From Tannerellaceae bacterium (GTDB taxonomy: Bacteria; Bacteroidota; Bacteroidia; Bacteroidales; Tannerellaceae): DNA of 7,666 bases. The stretch covers positions 1 through 7,666 of the forward strand of contig JAITHO010000224.1 in NCBI GenBank assembly GCA_031279915.1, given 5' to 3'. The position numbers and the translations under genes are program-made. Of the stretch, positions 1 through 6,220 are shown in pieces. Below the pieces are notes generated by a model. It was not told the DNA's origin. It worked only from the letters and a program-made list of their open reading frames with translations, and searched no databases. Positions within the stretch are counted from its first letter, which is position 1; the number at the start of each line of letters is the position of its first letter.

Positions 1-698
1 TCGCGGTCGGCTCCTTTGTCGAAGTACGTATGGCATATTCCGGCTCCGGTTTCTATGACGGGGATTTTGGAATTGCTGCGCACGAAGTTGATAAGCTCGC
101 TGCTTCCTCGGGGAATGACCAAGTCAACCAAGCCCGATGCGTTCAGCAAAGCGGTGGCCGATGCACGGTCGGCAGGAAGCAAGGTGCATACCGACGGATT
201 AACCCAATACTTGGCGAGAACCCAACGAATGATGGTTACGAGGGCCATGTTCGAATAATAGGCGTCGGCGCCTCCCTTCAGCACGCAAGCATTACCGCTG
301 CGAAGGCAGAGTGAGAATACGTCGCAGGTAACGTTCGGACGGGCTTCGTAGATGATCCCGATAACGCCAAAGGGCACGCTCACTTTGCGGACGGTCATTC
401 CGTTAGGACGACGTTCGTTACACAGCACGCGGCCAACAGGGTAGGGGAGGGATGCCACGCAGCGCATGTCGGCGGCAATTCCGGAGATACGTTCGGGCGT
501 TAACTTGAGGCGATCGAATTTGGGATCCTCCTGGCTCATCGATGCCAAATCTTTTGCGTTTGCTTCGAGAATCAAAGGAGTGTTTTCAAGCAGAGTTTGA
601 GCTACATTCTCAAGGATAGCCGCCGTGGTTTCGCCGCTTACGGCTTGGAGGGTGCGGGATGCTTCAACCGCATCCGTTAGTAAATCATGAACTTGCAT
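1..698 (-). CDS. proA: Gamma-glutamyl phosphate reductase ProA, C-terminal part missing at window edge
   Basis: ProA (glutamate-5-semialdehyde dehydrogenase) makes the NADPH-dependent reduction of L-glutamyl 5-phosphate to glutamate 5-semialdehyde, the second step of cytosolic proline synthesis. An open frame of 232 codons runs from ATG at 698 to the left edge without a stop, roughly 55% of the usual 415-420 residues. Recognisable stretches are VPFGVIGIIYEARPN (about 108-122), the SLCLRSGNACVLKGG segment (about 129-143), the VIPRGSSELI segment (194-203) and ETGAGICHTYFDKGAD (216-231), all typical of the NAD(P)-binding part of ProA. The catalytic cysteine of this aldehyde-dehydrogenase-like family lies further on, outside the window, so activity cannot be judged. 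The start lies 9 nt after the proB stop, which fits a proB-proA operon. No Shine-Dalgarno sequence is visible. Family assignment is firm; the missing end is due to the window boundary, not evidence of a broken gene. Confidence 0.95.
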   Translation of the reverse strand, partial: MQVHDLLTDAVEASRTLQAVSGETTAAILENVAQTLLENTPLILEANAKDLASMSQEDPKFDRLKLTPERISGIAADMRCVASLPYPVGRVLCNERRPNGMTVRKVSVPFGVIGIIYEARPNVTCDVFSLCLRSGNACVLKGGADAYYSNMALVTIIRWVLAKYWVNPSVCTLLPADRASATALLNASGLVDLVIPRGSSELINFVRSNSKIPVIETGAGICHTYFDKGADR

Positions 699-707
699 AT
701 ATATGTA

Positions 708-1775
708 TTAATCTAAATATAAATAATCGTAGTGTATAAGAGGTTTCGCGTCTCGCTTACCGATCATGGCGGAGGCTTCAGCGCTGTCGCATGCCGCACA
801 GCCAACGCCAATGCGCCGTCCTTCGTGGTTGATCAGCAAAACGATGTCGTCGCGATCGAACGTTCCCTTCACCGCCGTAACTCCAACGGGCAAGACGCTC
901 ACGGCTTTAGGGCCAAGCAAAGCCTCAACGGCTCCAGGATTGAGATAGATCTCGCCCTTCGCAAAATCGTCGGAGTGGGCAATCCATTTCTTCAGGCTGC
1001 TGACGGCCTTCGGAGCTGGAGGAAAGCGGGTGCACAAGGCCTTCGAGCCTATCTCCAGAACTCGAGGAAGTATCTGGGGCGACCGTCCGTTGGCAATTAT
1101 CACCTCTATCCCTTCATCGGCCACCTTGCGGGCTATCTTGCACTTAGTCAGCATCCCTCCACGTCCAAAAGATGATTTTCCGGGCTGCACAAGGGCCGAC
1201 AGATCATCCTCCCGACTAATTTCAGCTATCACATCCGTCGTTCCAGGCGCATAAATCCCGTCGACATTGCTCAGAATCACCAGCGCATCCATGTTCATCA
1301 TGGCTGCTATCAAACCGCCGAGCTCGTCGTTATCCGTAAACATCAGCTCAGTCACAGCCACAGTATCGTTTTCATTTACAATAGGAATGACATCGTTGTC
1401 GAGCATCACCTCCATGCAACGTTTTTGGTTGAGATAATGCGTTCGGCTCGCAAAATTCTCCTTTGTTGTCAGCACTTGACCGCAGATAATGCCATACTCG
1501 CGGAAAAGTTCATAATAACGGTTGATCAATCGCGCCTGGCCAACCGCCGAATACAACTGACGCGACGAAATTGCATCAAGTTTGCGCGTTGTCTTTATCT
1601 CACCTCTGCCTGAGGCCACAGCTCCCGACGATATTATCACAACGTCGATGCCATCGGCATGCAAAGAGGCTATCTGGTCAACAATGGCCGACATCTGCGT
1701 CACATCCGGCTTCCCATCGGCTCGGGCAAGCGCCTGACTGCCAATTTTTACTGCTATGCGTTTGTATGAGTACAT
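708..1775 (-). CDS. proB: Glutamate 5-kinase ProB (kinase plus PUA domain)
   Basis: ProB phosphorylates L-glutamate with ATP to L-glutamyl 5-phosphate, the first and usually proline-inhibited step of proline synthesis. The 355-residue product is close to full family length (about 360-370). The amino-acid kinase domain covers roughly residues 1-250: VKIGS near the start with Lys10, IISSGAVASGRG (47-58), PIVNENDTVA (131-140) with the glutamate-binding NEND, FTDNDELGGLIA (146-157), ILSNVDGIYAPG (167-178) and GRGGMLTKCKIA (204-215). A C-terminal PUA domain follows (about 270-350), with KGEIYLNPGAVEAL and an RRIGVG segment. ATG at 1775 places the first kinase motif at the expected distance. The gene starts 13 nt after the acyl-CoA ligase stop and ends 9 nt before proA, so it is probably read from the same transcript as both neighbours. 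Nothing appears truncated or missing. Confidence 0.97.
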   Translation of the reverse strand: MYSYKRIAVKIGSQALARADGKPDVTQMSAIVDQIASLHADGIDVVIISSGAVASGRGEIKTTRKLDAISSRQLYSAVGQARLINRYYELFREYGIICGQVLTTKENFASRTHYLNQKRCMEVMLDNDVIPIVNENDTVAVTELMFTDNDELGGLIAAMMNMDALVILSNVDGIYAPGTTDVIAEISREDDLSALVQPGKSSFGRGGMLTKCKIARKVADEGIEVIIANGRSPQILPRVLEIGSKALCTRFPPAPKAVSSLKKWIAHSDDFAKGEIYLNPGAVEALLGPKAVSVLPVGVTAVKGTFDRDDIVLLINHEGRRIGVGCAACDSAEASAMIGKRDAKPLIHYDYLYLD

Positions 1776-1788
1776 ATTGCTTATAATC

Positions 1789-3444
1789 TTAGTTATTATC
1801 CTTCTGACGGATCTCGACCCGACGAATTTTTCCGCTTATAGTCTTCGGAAGCTCATCAACAAATTCCACAATCCGGGGATACTTGTACGGAGCGGTCACC
1901 TTCTTGACGTGATCTTGAATCTCGCGAGAAAGCTCATCCTTAGGCCTCGATTTATATCCGGCGGCAAGCACAATCGTTGCTTTAACCAGCTGACCCCTAA
2001 CCTCGTCGGGAACTCCAGTCACCGCACACTCAACAACTGCCGGGTGGGTCATCAGAGCGCTTTCAACCTCAAATGGCCCGATTCTGTAACCCGAACTCTT
2101 TATAACGTCGTCTGTTCTACCAACGAACCAGAAATAACCATCCTCATCTCGCCAAGCAACGTCGCCCGTGTGATAAATTCCGTCGTGACGAACCTCCAAA
2201 GTAAGCTGAGGATCACGATAATATTCCTTGAACAAGCCCAGCGGACGTTCGTCGCCAATACGCACCACGATCTCGCCCTGCTCCCCATCTTCAGCTCGCG
2301 AACCATCGGCCCGAATCAAATCGACATCATACTGAGGATTAGGCAGTCCCATTGATCCCGGACGGGGCTCAACCCATGGAAACGTCGCAATAGTGAGCGT
2401 AGTTTCCGTCTGTCCGAAGCCCTCCATCAGTTTAATACCCGTCAAACGATAGAAGGAATCAAAAACGGCGGGGTTCAGCGCCTCGCCGGCAATCGTGCAA
2501 TACTTTAGCGATGATAAATCATAAGCAGCAAGATTTTCGCGTATCAAAAACCTGAAAATCGTTGGAGGAGCGCAAAGCGACGTAATGCGATAATCCTGAA
2601 TCATGCGAAGCATATCCGCAGGCGTAAACTTCTCATGATCATATACAAAAACCGTGGCGCCGGCAATCCATTGACCATACAGCTTTCCCCAAACAGCCTT
2701 CCCCCAACCCGTATCAGCAATGGTCAGATGCAAGCTGTCGGAGGCCAAATTATGCCAATACGAGGCGGTAACTATATGTCCCAAAGGATATGTAAAGTCG
2801 TGAACCACCATTTTAGGCTGCCCGCTTGTTCCCGACGTGAAGTATAGCAGAGAAATATCCTCGTTCGCATTTTTAGTTTGAGGACGAACAAAAGGCGCGG
2901 CTTTTGCCATGCAATCGTGGAAATCATAGAAGCCATCAGGTATTTCAGGCCCTATTGATACTAATTTGCACAAGGTAGGGGAAGACTGAACCGATGCGGC
3001 AACATTTTTGGTTACCAACAAATCGCCCACGCAAACTATCATCTTTATACCTGCTGCATTATTTCTATACACAATATCCTTTGTAGTCAGCAGATGAGTG
3101 GCAGGAATAACAACCGCCCCAATCTTGTGCAAAGCAATAACCGCAAGCCAAAACTCATACCGGCGCTTCAGTATCAGCATCACCTTGTCGCCAGCCTCAA
3201 TGCCCATCTCCATGAAGCAAGAAGCCGCAGCATCAGAGGATTTGCTTAGCTCGCCAAATGAAAAATCCAGATGCTCGCCCCTGTCGTTCGTCCAGCACAA
3301 AGCGCGCTTTTCAGGATCCGTGCGAGCCCATTCGTCAACCACATCAAAGCCAAAATTGAAATTATCGGGAACTATGACGCGAAAATTGCTTACAAAGTCA
3401 TCGTACGACTCATAAGACACCTTACTCACAAATTTTTCTAACAT
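1789..3444 (-). CDS. AMP-forming acyl-CoA ligase (acetyl/medium-chain acyl-CoA synthetase-like)
   Basis: The 551-residue protein belongs to the adenylate-forming (ANL) superfamily, which activates a carboxylic acid with ATP to an acyl-AMP and passes it to CoA. All core motifs are present in order: the P-loop-like YFTSGTSGQPK (201-211), EGFGQTET (341-348), YHTGD (424-428), the hinge region FVGRTDDVIKSSGYRIGPFEVE (about 440-461) and PKTISGK (533-539), whose Lys539 is the expected catalytic lysine of the mobile C-terminal domain. The motif set and length resemble the acetyl-CoA and medium-chain (MACS) acyl-CoA synthetases rather than peptide-synthetase modules; no carrier domain is attached. The true substrate cannot be read from the sequence; short or medium fatty acids and aromatic acids are all possible. 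It starts 5 nt after the HTH/cupin regulator and ends 13 nt before proB, so the regulator is the most likely controller of its expression. No signal peptide is seen, so it should be cytosolic. Confidence 0.92.
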   Translation of the reverse strand: MLEKFVSKVSYESYDDFVSNFRVIVPDNFNFGFDVVDEWARTDPEKRALCWTNDRGEHLDFSFGELSKSSDAAASCFMEMGIEAGDKVMLILKRRYEFWLAVIALHKIGAVVIPATHLLTTKDIVYRNNAAGIKMIVCVGDLLVTKNVAASVQSSPTLCKLVSIGPEIPDGFYDFHDCMAKAAPFVRPQTKNANEDISLLYFTSGTSGQPKMVVHDFTYPLGHIVTASYWHNLASDSLHLTIADTGWGKAVWGKLYGQWIAGATVFVYDHEKFTPADMLRMIQDYRITSLCAPPTIFRFLIRENLAAYDLSSLKYCTIAGEALNPAVFDSFYRLTGIKLMEGFGQTETTLTIATFPWVEPRPGSMGLPNPQYDVDLIRADGSRAEDGEQGEIVVRIGDERPLGLFKEYYRDPQLTLEVRHDGIYHTGDVAWRDEDGYFWFVGRTDDVIKSSGYRIGPFEVESALMTHPAVVECAVTGVPDEVRGQLVKATIVLAAGYKSRPKDELSREIQDHVKKVTAPYKYPRIVEFVDELPKTISGKIRRVEIRQKDNN

Positions 3445-3449
3445 ATCAT

Positions 3450-4010
3450 TCAGATTATTACAGCCAAAAAACGAACCGGACGACCATCAAGGGCCGCCAT
3501 ACCATGAGGATAAACAGCATTGAAGTAAATACTATCACCCTCATTCAGAATAATATCCTTCGTGTGAAAACGAAGCTGCATCCGTCCCTCCAAAACCAAA
3601 TTAAACTCCTGACCGGAGTGAGTGTTCAAAAAAATCTCTTCATTTTCCGGCTTAGGATGAACCGTCACCAAAAAAGGTTCAGCATTTCTACCGGCAAATC
3701 CTGCCGCCAGCGATTGATATTTGTACGCCTTGGTGCGCTCAACAGCAGTCCCATTACCTTTACGGGTAACGAAATAAGTGCTCATACGAGGCTCATCGCC
3801 AAATAATAAAGCCGTCAGCTCAATGTTATAAGCCCTGGCTACGCAATGCAATACGCTAACGGAAATGTCAACAGTTCCGGATTCAAGCACAAGGTAATTG
3901 TCGGTTGAAAGTCCACAAACTTCTGCCATTTCGGCAACCGAAACCTCCAGATCTTCTCGCAATCCTTTCAGCCTATCAGCAATTTGTTTGATTTGTTCGT
4001 TCATATTCAT
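3450..4010 (-). CDS. XRE-family HTH/cupin transcriptional regulator
   Basis: This 186-residue protein has the two-part layout of XRE-cupin regulators: an N-terminal helix-turn-helix (about 12-72, with LEVSVAEMAEVCGLSTDNYLVLESG carrying the recognition region) and a C-terminal cupin-2 barrel (about 112-185). Cupin motif 1 is seen as HSGQEFNLVLEG (131-142) and motif 2 as GDSIYFNAVYPHG (158-170), with His131, Glu135 and His169 as possible metal or ligand contacts. Relatives such as PuuR use the barrel to sense a small molecule and control adjacent catabolic genes. Here the adjacent gene is the acyl-CoA ligase, 5 nt downstream, so its effector may be an acid or acyl-CoA used by that enzyme; this is inference. 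ATG at 4010 is used; ATG at 4004, giving a product two residues shorter, is equally possible. A -7-like element lies just upstream, and autoregulation is plausible but not shown. Confidence 0.9.
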   Translation of the reverse strand: MNMNEQIKQIADRLKGLREDLEVSVAEMAEVCGLSTDNYLVLESGTVDISVSVLHCVARAYNIELTALLFGDEPRMSTYFVTRKGNGTAVERTKAYKYQSLAAGFAGRNAEPFLVTVHPKPENEEIFLNTHSGQEFNLVLEGRMQLRFHTKDIILNEGDSIYFNAVYPHGMAALDGRPVRFLAVII

Positions 4011-4030
4011 TCATATTTAATAAGATGCTC

Positions 4031-4038
4031 CAAAGGTA
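4031..4038 (-). promoter_or_regulatory. Candidate Bacteroidota -7 promoter element for the regulator-ligase-proBA unit
   Basis: Read on the minus strand the bases are TACCTTTG, an exact match to the Bacteroidota -7 consensus TAnnTTTG, ending about 20 nt before the ATG of the HTH/cupin gene. I found no other exact match on this strand in the intergenic region. A clear -33 TTTG partner is absent; GTTTA at 4061-4065 (minus strand) is the closest, with a spacer slightly longer than usual. The leader would be very short and without a Shine-Dalgarno sequence. Confidence 0.5.
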
Positions 4039-4136
4039 ACAACTTCAAACAAAGAATTATTAAACACTAAATAAATATCCCCCCAAATTCCCCGCAAGCA
4101 TTATAACGATGAAAGCAAGCCCGCAAAATTTTTCCT

Positions 4137-4153
4137 ATACATTATATATTATA
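4137..4153. repeat. Left copy of 17-bp AT-rich direct repeat flanking the array
   Basis: The sequence ATACATTATATATTATA here is identical to 4541-4557. The two copies lie outside the two ends of the 40-bp repeat array, 28 bp before it and 10 bp after it. The low complexity means chance similarity is possible, but 17 of 17 identity in the same orientation on either side of the array is notable. Confidence 0.6.
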
Positions 4154-4181
4154 ATATTGCTCCCCCGAAAAATCCGTAGCC

Positions 4182-4530
4182 AATCTAAACGTTTATATTT
4201 CTCGGCGGAGCTTTCGCAAAGAATCTAAACGTTTAGATTTCTCCACGGCGTTTTCGCAAAGAATCTAAACGATTGAATTTTCTCCACGGAGCTTTCGCAA
4301 GAAATCTAAACGTTTAGATTTCTCCACGGCGTTTTCGCAAGAAATCTAAACGATTGAATTTTCTCCACGGAGCTTTCGCAAGAAATCTAAACGTTTAGAT
4401 TTCTCCACGGCGATTTCACAGCCCATTGAAACGTGTTTTTTTCTCGACGGCCATTTCGTATACAATCTAAACGCTGTTTTCCCTTCGCGGTGATTTTGTA
4501 GATAATCCACACGTTTATATTCCTCCATCC
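4182..4530. repeat. Tandem array of nine 40-41-bp units with a palindromic core
   Basis: Units start at 4182, 4222, 4262, 4303, 4343, 4384, 4424, 4464 and 4504; the last is cut to about 27 bp. Each begins with AATCTAAACG or a close variant and most continue into a TCTCCACGG block and a TTTCGCAAG-like end. Units 2, 4 and 6 carry the perfect 18-bp palindrome AATCTAAACGTTTAGATT; unit 1 has one mismatch in it. Units 3 and 5 are a second type, 41 bp, with ATTGAATTTT in place of the right arm and GGAGCTTTCG in place of GGCGTTTTCG. Units 7-9 are progressively diverged, while units 2-6 are nearly uniform, as expected if slippage or unequal exchange keeps the centre homogeneous. The intervals between cores are themselves repeated, so this is not a CRISPR array. 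Function unknown; a multi-site protein-binding region is the leading guess. Confidence 0.9.
4222..4383. repeat. Higher-order 81-bp dimer, two copies in tandem
   Basis: Within the array, units 2+3 (4222-4302) and units 4+5 (4303-4383) form two adjacent 81-bp copies that differ only at the last two bases of their first unit (AG against GA). A third copy begins at 4384 but diverges after its first 29 bases. The most recent duplication step therefore seems to have copied a dimer, not a monomer. Confidence 0.85.
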
Positions 4531-4540
4531 TCAATTATAC

Positions 4541-4557
4541 ATACATTATATATTATA
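4541..4557. repeat. Right copy of 17-bp AT-rich direct repeat flanking the array
   Basis: This is the exact partner of 4137-4153, in the same orientation, starting 10 bp after the last recognisable array unit. The match stops after 17 bases: TATACTC follows here, ATATTGC at the left copy. Confidence 0.6.
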
Positions 4558-4582
4558 TATACTCTCAGAAAGCAAATTTGGA

Positions 4583-4609
4583 GGCTATTTAAAGCCAGCG
4601 ATTGGCTGG
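4583..4609. promoter_or_regulatory. Overlapping dyads upstream of the rhamnose operon
   Basis: Three short inverted repeats share arms: GGCT-N6-AGCC (4583-4596), AGCCA-N5-TGGCT (4593-4607) and CCAGC-N5-GCTGG (4595-4609). An A-run follows on the plus strand, so it is not an intrinsic terminator in that direction, and no T-run follows it on the minus strand. It lies about 115 bp before the candidate rhaB -7 element, a reasonable place for an operator such as one for a rhamnose regulator, but I do not recognise a specific site. Confidence 0.3.
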
Positions 4610-4722
4610 AAAAAAAACGGGAAAATGGTGGAAGCAACAATTTAGCCTCGGCAGATATTTTCAGACAGCCGACTACGTTGGATATTCGGATAGCTGATTA
4701 GTGCGAGAATAGCATTTATTTG

Positions 4723-4730
4723 TAGATTTG
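4723..4730 (+). promoter_or_regulatory. Candidate Bacteroidota -7 promoter element for the rhamnose operon
   Basis: TAGATTTG matches the -7 consensus TAnnTTTG exactly and ends 28 nt before the ATG of rhaB. It is the only exact match I found on this strand in the intergenic region. No good -33 TTTG lies 19-22 bases upstream, which is common at promoters that depend on an activator; rhamnose operons often use an AraC-type activator. The transcript would start close to 4735-4740, leaving a leader of about 20 nt. Confidence 0.5.
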
Positions 4731-4758
4731 TTTGAAAATATATTCCGACAATACAGAT

Positions 4759-6177
4759 ATGAACAGATATAATTTTTTAGCAATCGATTTGGGAGCGACG
4801 AGCGGTCGAGCCGTCGTAGGTACCTTAAGCGATAAAGGCCTGGAAACGGTCGAAATACATAGGTTCAGGAATCGTTTTATCAACATTCTCGGCCGATATC
4901 ATTGGAACATCTATGGTTTGTTTGAGGAGATTAAAACGTCGCTCGTTTTGTGTGGACGTCAAGGCATTAAGCTCCAATCAATGGGCATTGACACTTGGGG
5001 AGTTGACTTTGGCTATGTCGGAGCCGACGGCCAGCTGCTCGGATTGCCTCACGCTTATCGCGATCCGTTTACAAATGGCGCACCCCAAGATGTTTATCGC
5101 AGCATTCCCCGCGAAGAGCTATACATGCGCACGGGCATCCAAATCATGAACTTTAACAGCATTTTTCAACTTTATAGAGACAATCAGCAAGGATTGTCGC
5201 TGAATACAGTGGCCGATCGCATCTTGTTTATGCAAGATTTACTTACATATATGTTGACAGGCCTGAAAATTTGCGAGTATACCATTGCATCAACTTCCCA
5301 ACTTCTGAATCCGAAAACCAGACGATTCGACCGCGATTTAGCTCAGAAACTCGGCATCAATAGCCATTTGTTGATAGATCCGATAGCCCCCGGAACAATT
5401 GCAGGCCCCTTGCTGCCTTCAATAGCCGCCGAGCTCGGGGTGGAGGCGATTCCGCTTGTTGCAGTGGCCGGACATGATACGGCCTCGGCAGTTGCAGCCG
5501 TACCAGCTCTCGACGGCAATTTCGCATACCTAAGCAGCGGCACTTGGAGCCTGATGGGAATTGAAACAAACAATCCGATAATCAATGAAGATTCAATGCA
5601 AAACAATTTCACAAACGAAGGCGGAATCGACGAAACAATACGGTTTCTCAAGAACATAACAGGCCTTTGGCTTCTGGAAGAATGCAAGCGAGAATGGTCG
5701 ATTGCCGGACGAAATTACGATTACCGAGAGCTGTCGGATATGGCAATACAGTCGGCTACCTTCCCTTCAATGATAGATCCTAACGATCCATTATTTGCCA
5801 ATCCGGCATCAATGAGCGCGGCAATCCTCGAGTATTGCCGCCGAACAGAACAGCAAGCTCCTCAATCCGACGGCGAGTTCGCCTCCCTTATATTCAACAG
5901 TCTGGCAGCATGTTACAGCCAGACATTGACGGTTTTGAAAGAGATGGCCCCTTTCGCAATCAGTAGATTACACGTAATAGGCGGCGGATCGCAAAACCGC
6001 TTGCTCAACCAATTAACGGCACGTGCGATAGGCATCCCCGTGATCGCAGGCCCGGCAGAAGCCACAGCAATCGGCAACATCATGGTACAGGCCAAGGCCG
6101 CAGGTATTGTGGGCGACAGATGGTCAATGCGAGAAATGATCGCCACATCATACCCCGCAGAAATATTCAATCCATGA
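4759..6177 (+). CDS. rhaB: Rhamnulokinase RhaB
   Basis: RhaB phosphorylates L-rhamnulose with ATP to L-rhamnulose 1-phosphate, the second intracellular step of rhamnose breakdown. The 472-residue product has the FGGY carbohydrate-kinase layout: N-terminal ATPase motif FLAIDLGATSGRAVVG (6-21), GIDTWGVDFG (76-85), AVAGHDTASAV (235-245) with Asp239 as the expected catalytic base, YLSSGTWSLMG (257-267), the NEGGIDETIRFLKNITGLWLLEE region (about 286-308) and HVIGGGSQNRLLNQL (405-419) with the adenosine-binding glycines. Length is near the usual 480-490. ATG at 4759 is preferred over an in-frame TTG at 4732, because the ATG puts the ATPase motif at the usual distance from the N-terminus and the TTG lies right beside the candidate promoter. 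The gene is followed 43 nt later by rhaA. Its assignment as rhamnulokinase, not fuculokinase or xylulokinase, is supported by both motifs and neighbours. Confidence 0.95.
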   Translation: MNRYNFLAIDLGATSGRAVVGTLSDKGLETVEIHRFRNRFINILGRYHWNIYGLFEEIKTSLVLCGRQGIKLQSMGIDTWGVDFGYVGADGQLLGLPHAYRDPFTNGAPQDVYRSIPREELYMRTGIQIMNFNSIFQLYRDNQQGLSLNTVADRILFMQDLLTYMLTGLKICEYTIASTSQLLNPKTRRFDRDLAQKLGINSHLLIDPIAPGTIAGPLLPSIAAELGVEAIPLVAVAGHDTASAVAAVPALDGNFAYLSSGTWSLMGIETNNPIINEDSMQNNFTNEGGIDETIRFLKNITGLWLLEECKREWSIAGRNYDYRELSDMAIQSATFPSMIDPNDPLFANPASMSAAILEYCRRTEQQAPQSDGEFASLIFNSLAACYSQTLTVLKEMAPFAISRLHVIGGGSQNRLLNQLTARAIGIPVIAGPAEATAIGNIMVQAKAAGIVGDRWSMREMIATSYPAEIFNP

Positions 6178-6220
6178 AATTCATCACACAACAATAAATA
6201 AACAATAACAATTTAATAGC

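Larger units (their letters stand above)
4011..4758. other. Divergent intergenic region, 748 bp, non-coding
   Basis: This stretch separates the minus-strand regulator-ligase-proBA unit from the plus-strand rhamnose operon. From left to right it holds a candidate promoter firing left (4031-4038), plain A/T-rich sequence with a C-run near 4079-4085, a 17-bp AT-rich repeat copy (4137-4153), a tandem array of nine 40-41-bp units (4182-4530), the second AT-rich copy (4541-4557), a set of short overlapping dyads (4583-4609) and a candidate promoter firing right (4723-4730). I see no tRNA, no plausible protein gene and no canonical intrinsic terminator. The 62-codon minus-strand frame at 4346-4534 reads through the repeat units and is rejected as a gene because the 40-bp period changes frame from unit to unit. 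Confidence 0.8.

Noticed and set aside
16..314. Plus-strand frames of 80 and 94 codons at the left edge
   Set aside because: Both are antisense to proA, whose minus-strand frame is open over the whole stretch with clear family motifs.
1756..2355. 199-codon plus-strand frame antisense to the acyl-CoA ligase
   Set aside because: It lies opposite a gene with every expected family motif and has no recognisable domain; it is a shadow of that gene's codon bias.
4182..4530. CRISPR array
   Set aside because: The intervals between the palindromic cores are themselves repeated, so there are no unique spacers, and no cas gene is in the window.
4346..4534. 62-codon minus-strand frame inside the repeat array
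   Set aside because: It reads through units of 40-41 bp, which are not multiples of three, so successive units give unrelated peptide text; it has no recognisable domain and no promoter or start context. It is a by-product of the repeats.
4595..4618. Intrinsic terminator made of CCAGC-GATTG-GCTGG
   Set aside because: The stem is only five pairs and is followed by an A-run on the plus strand; no T-run follows it on either strand in the transcript direction, so it does not fit a terminator.
5343..5687. 114-codon minus-strand frame inside rhaB
   Set aside because: It is antisense to the conserved kinase core of rhaB and shows no independent family features.
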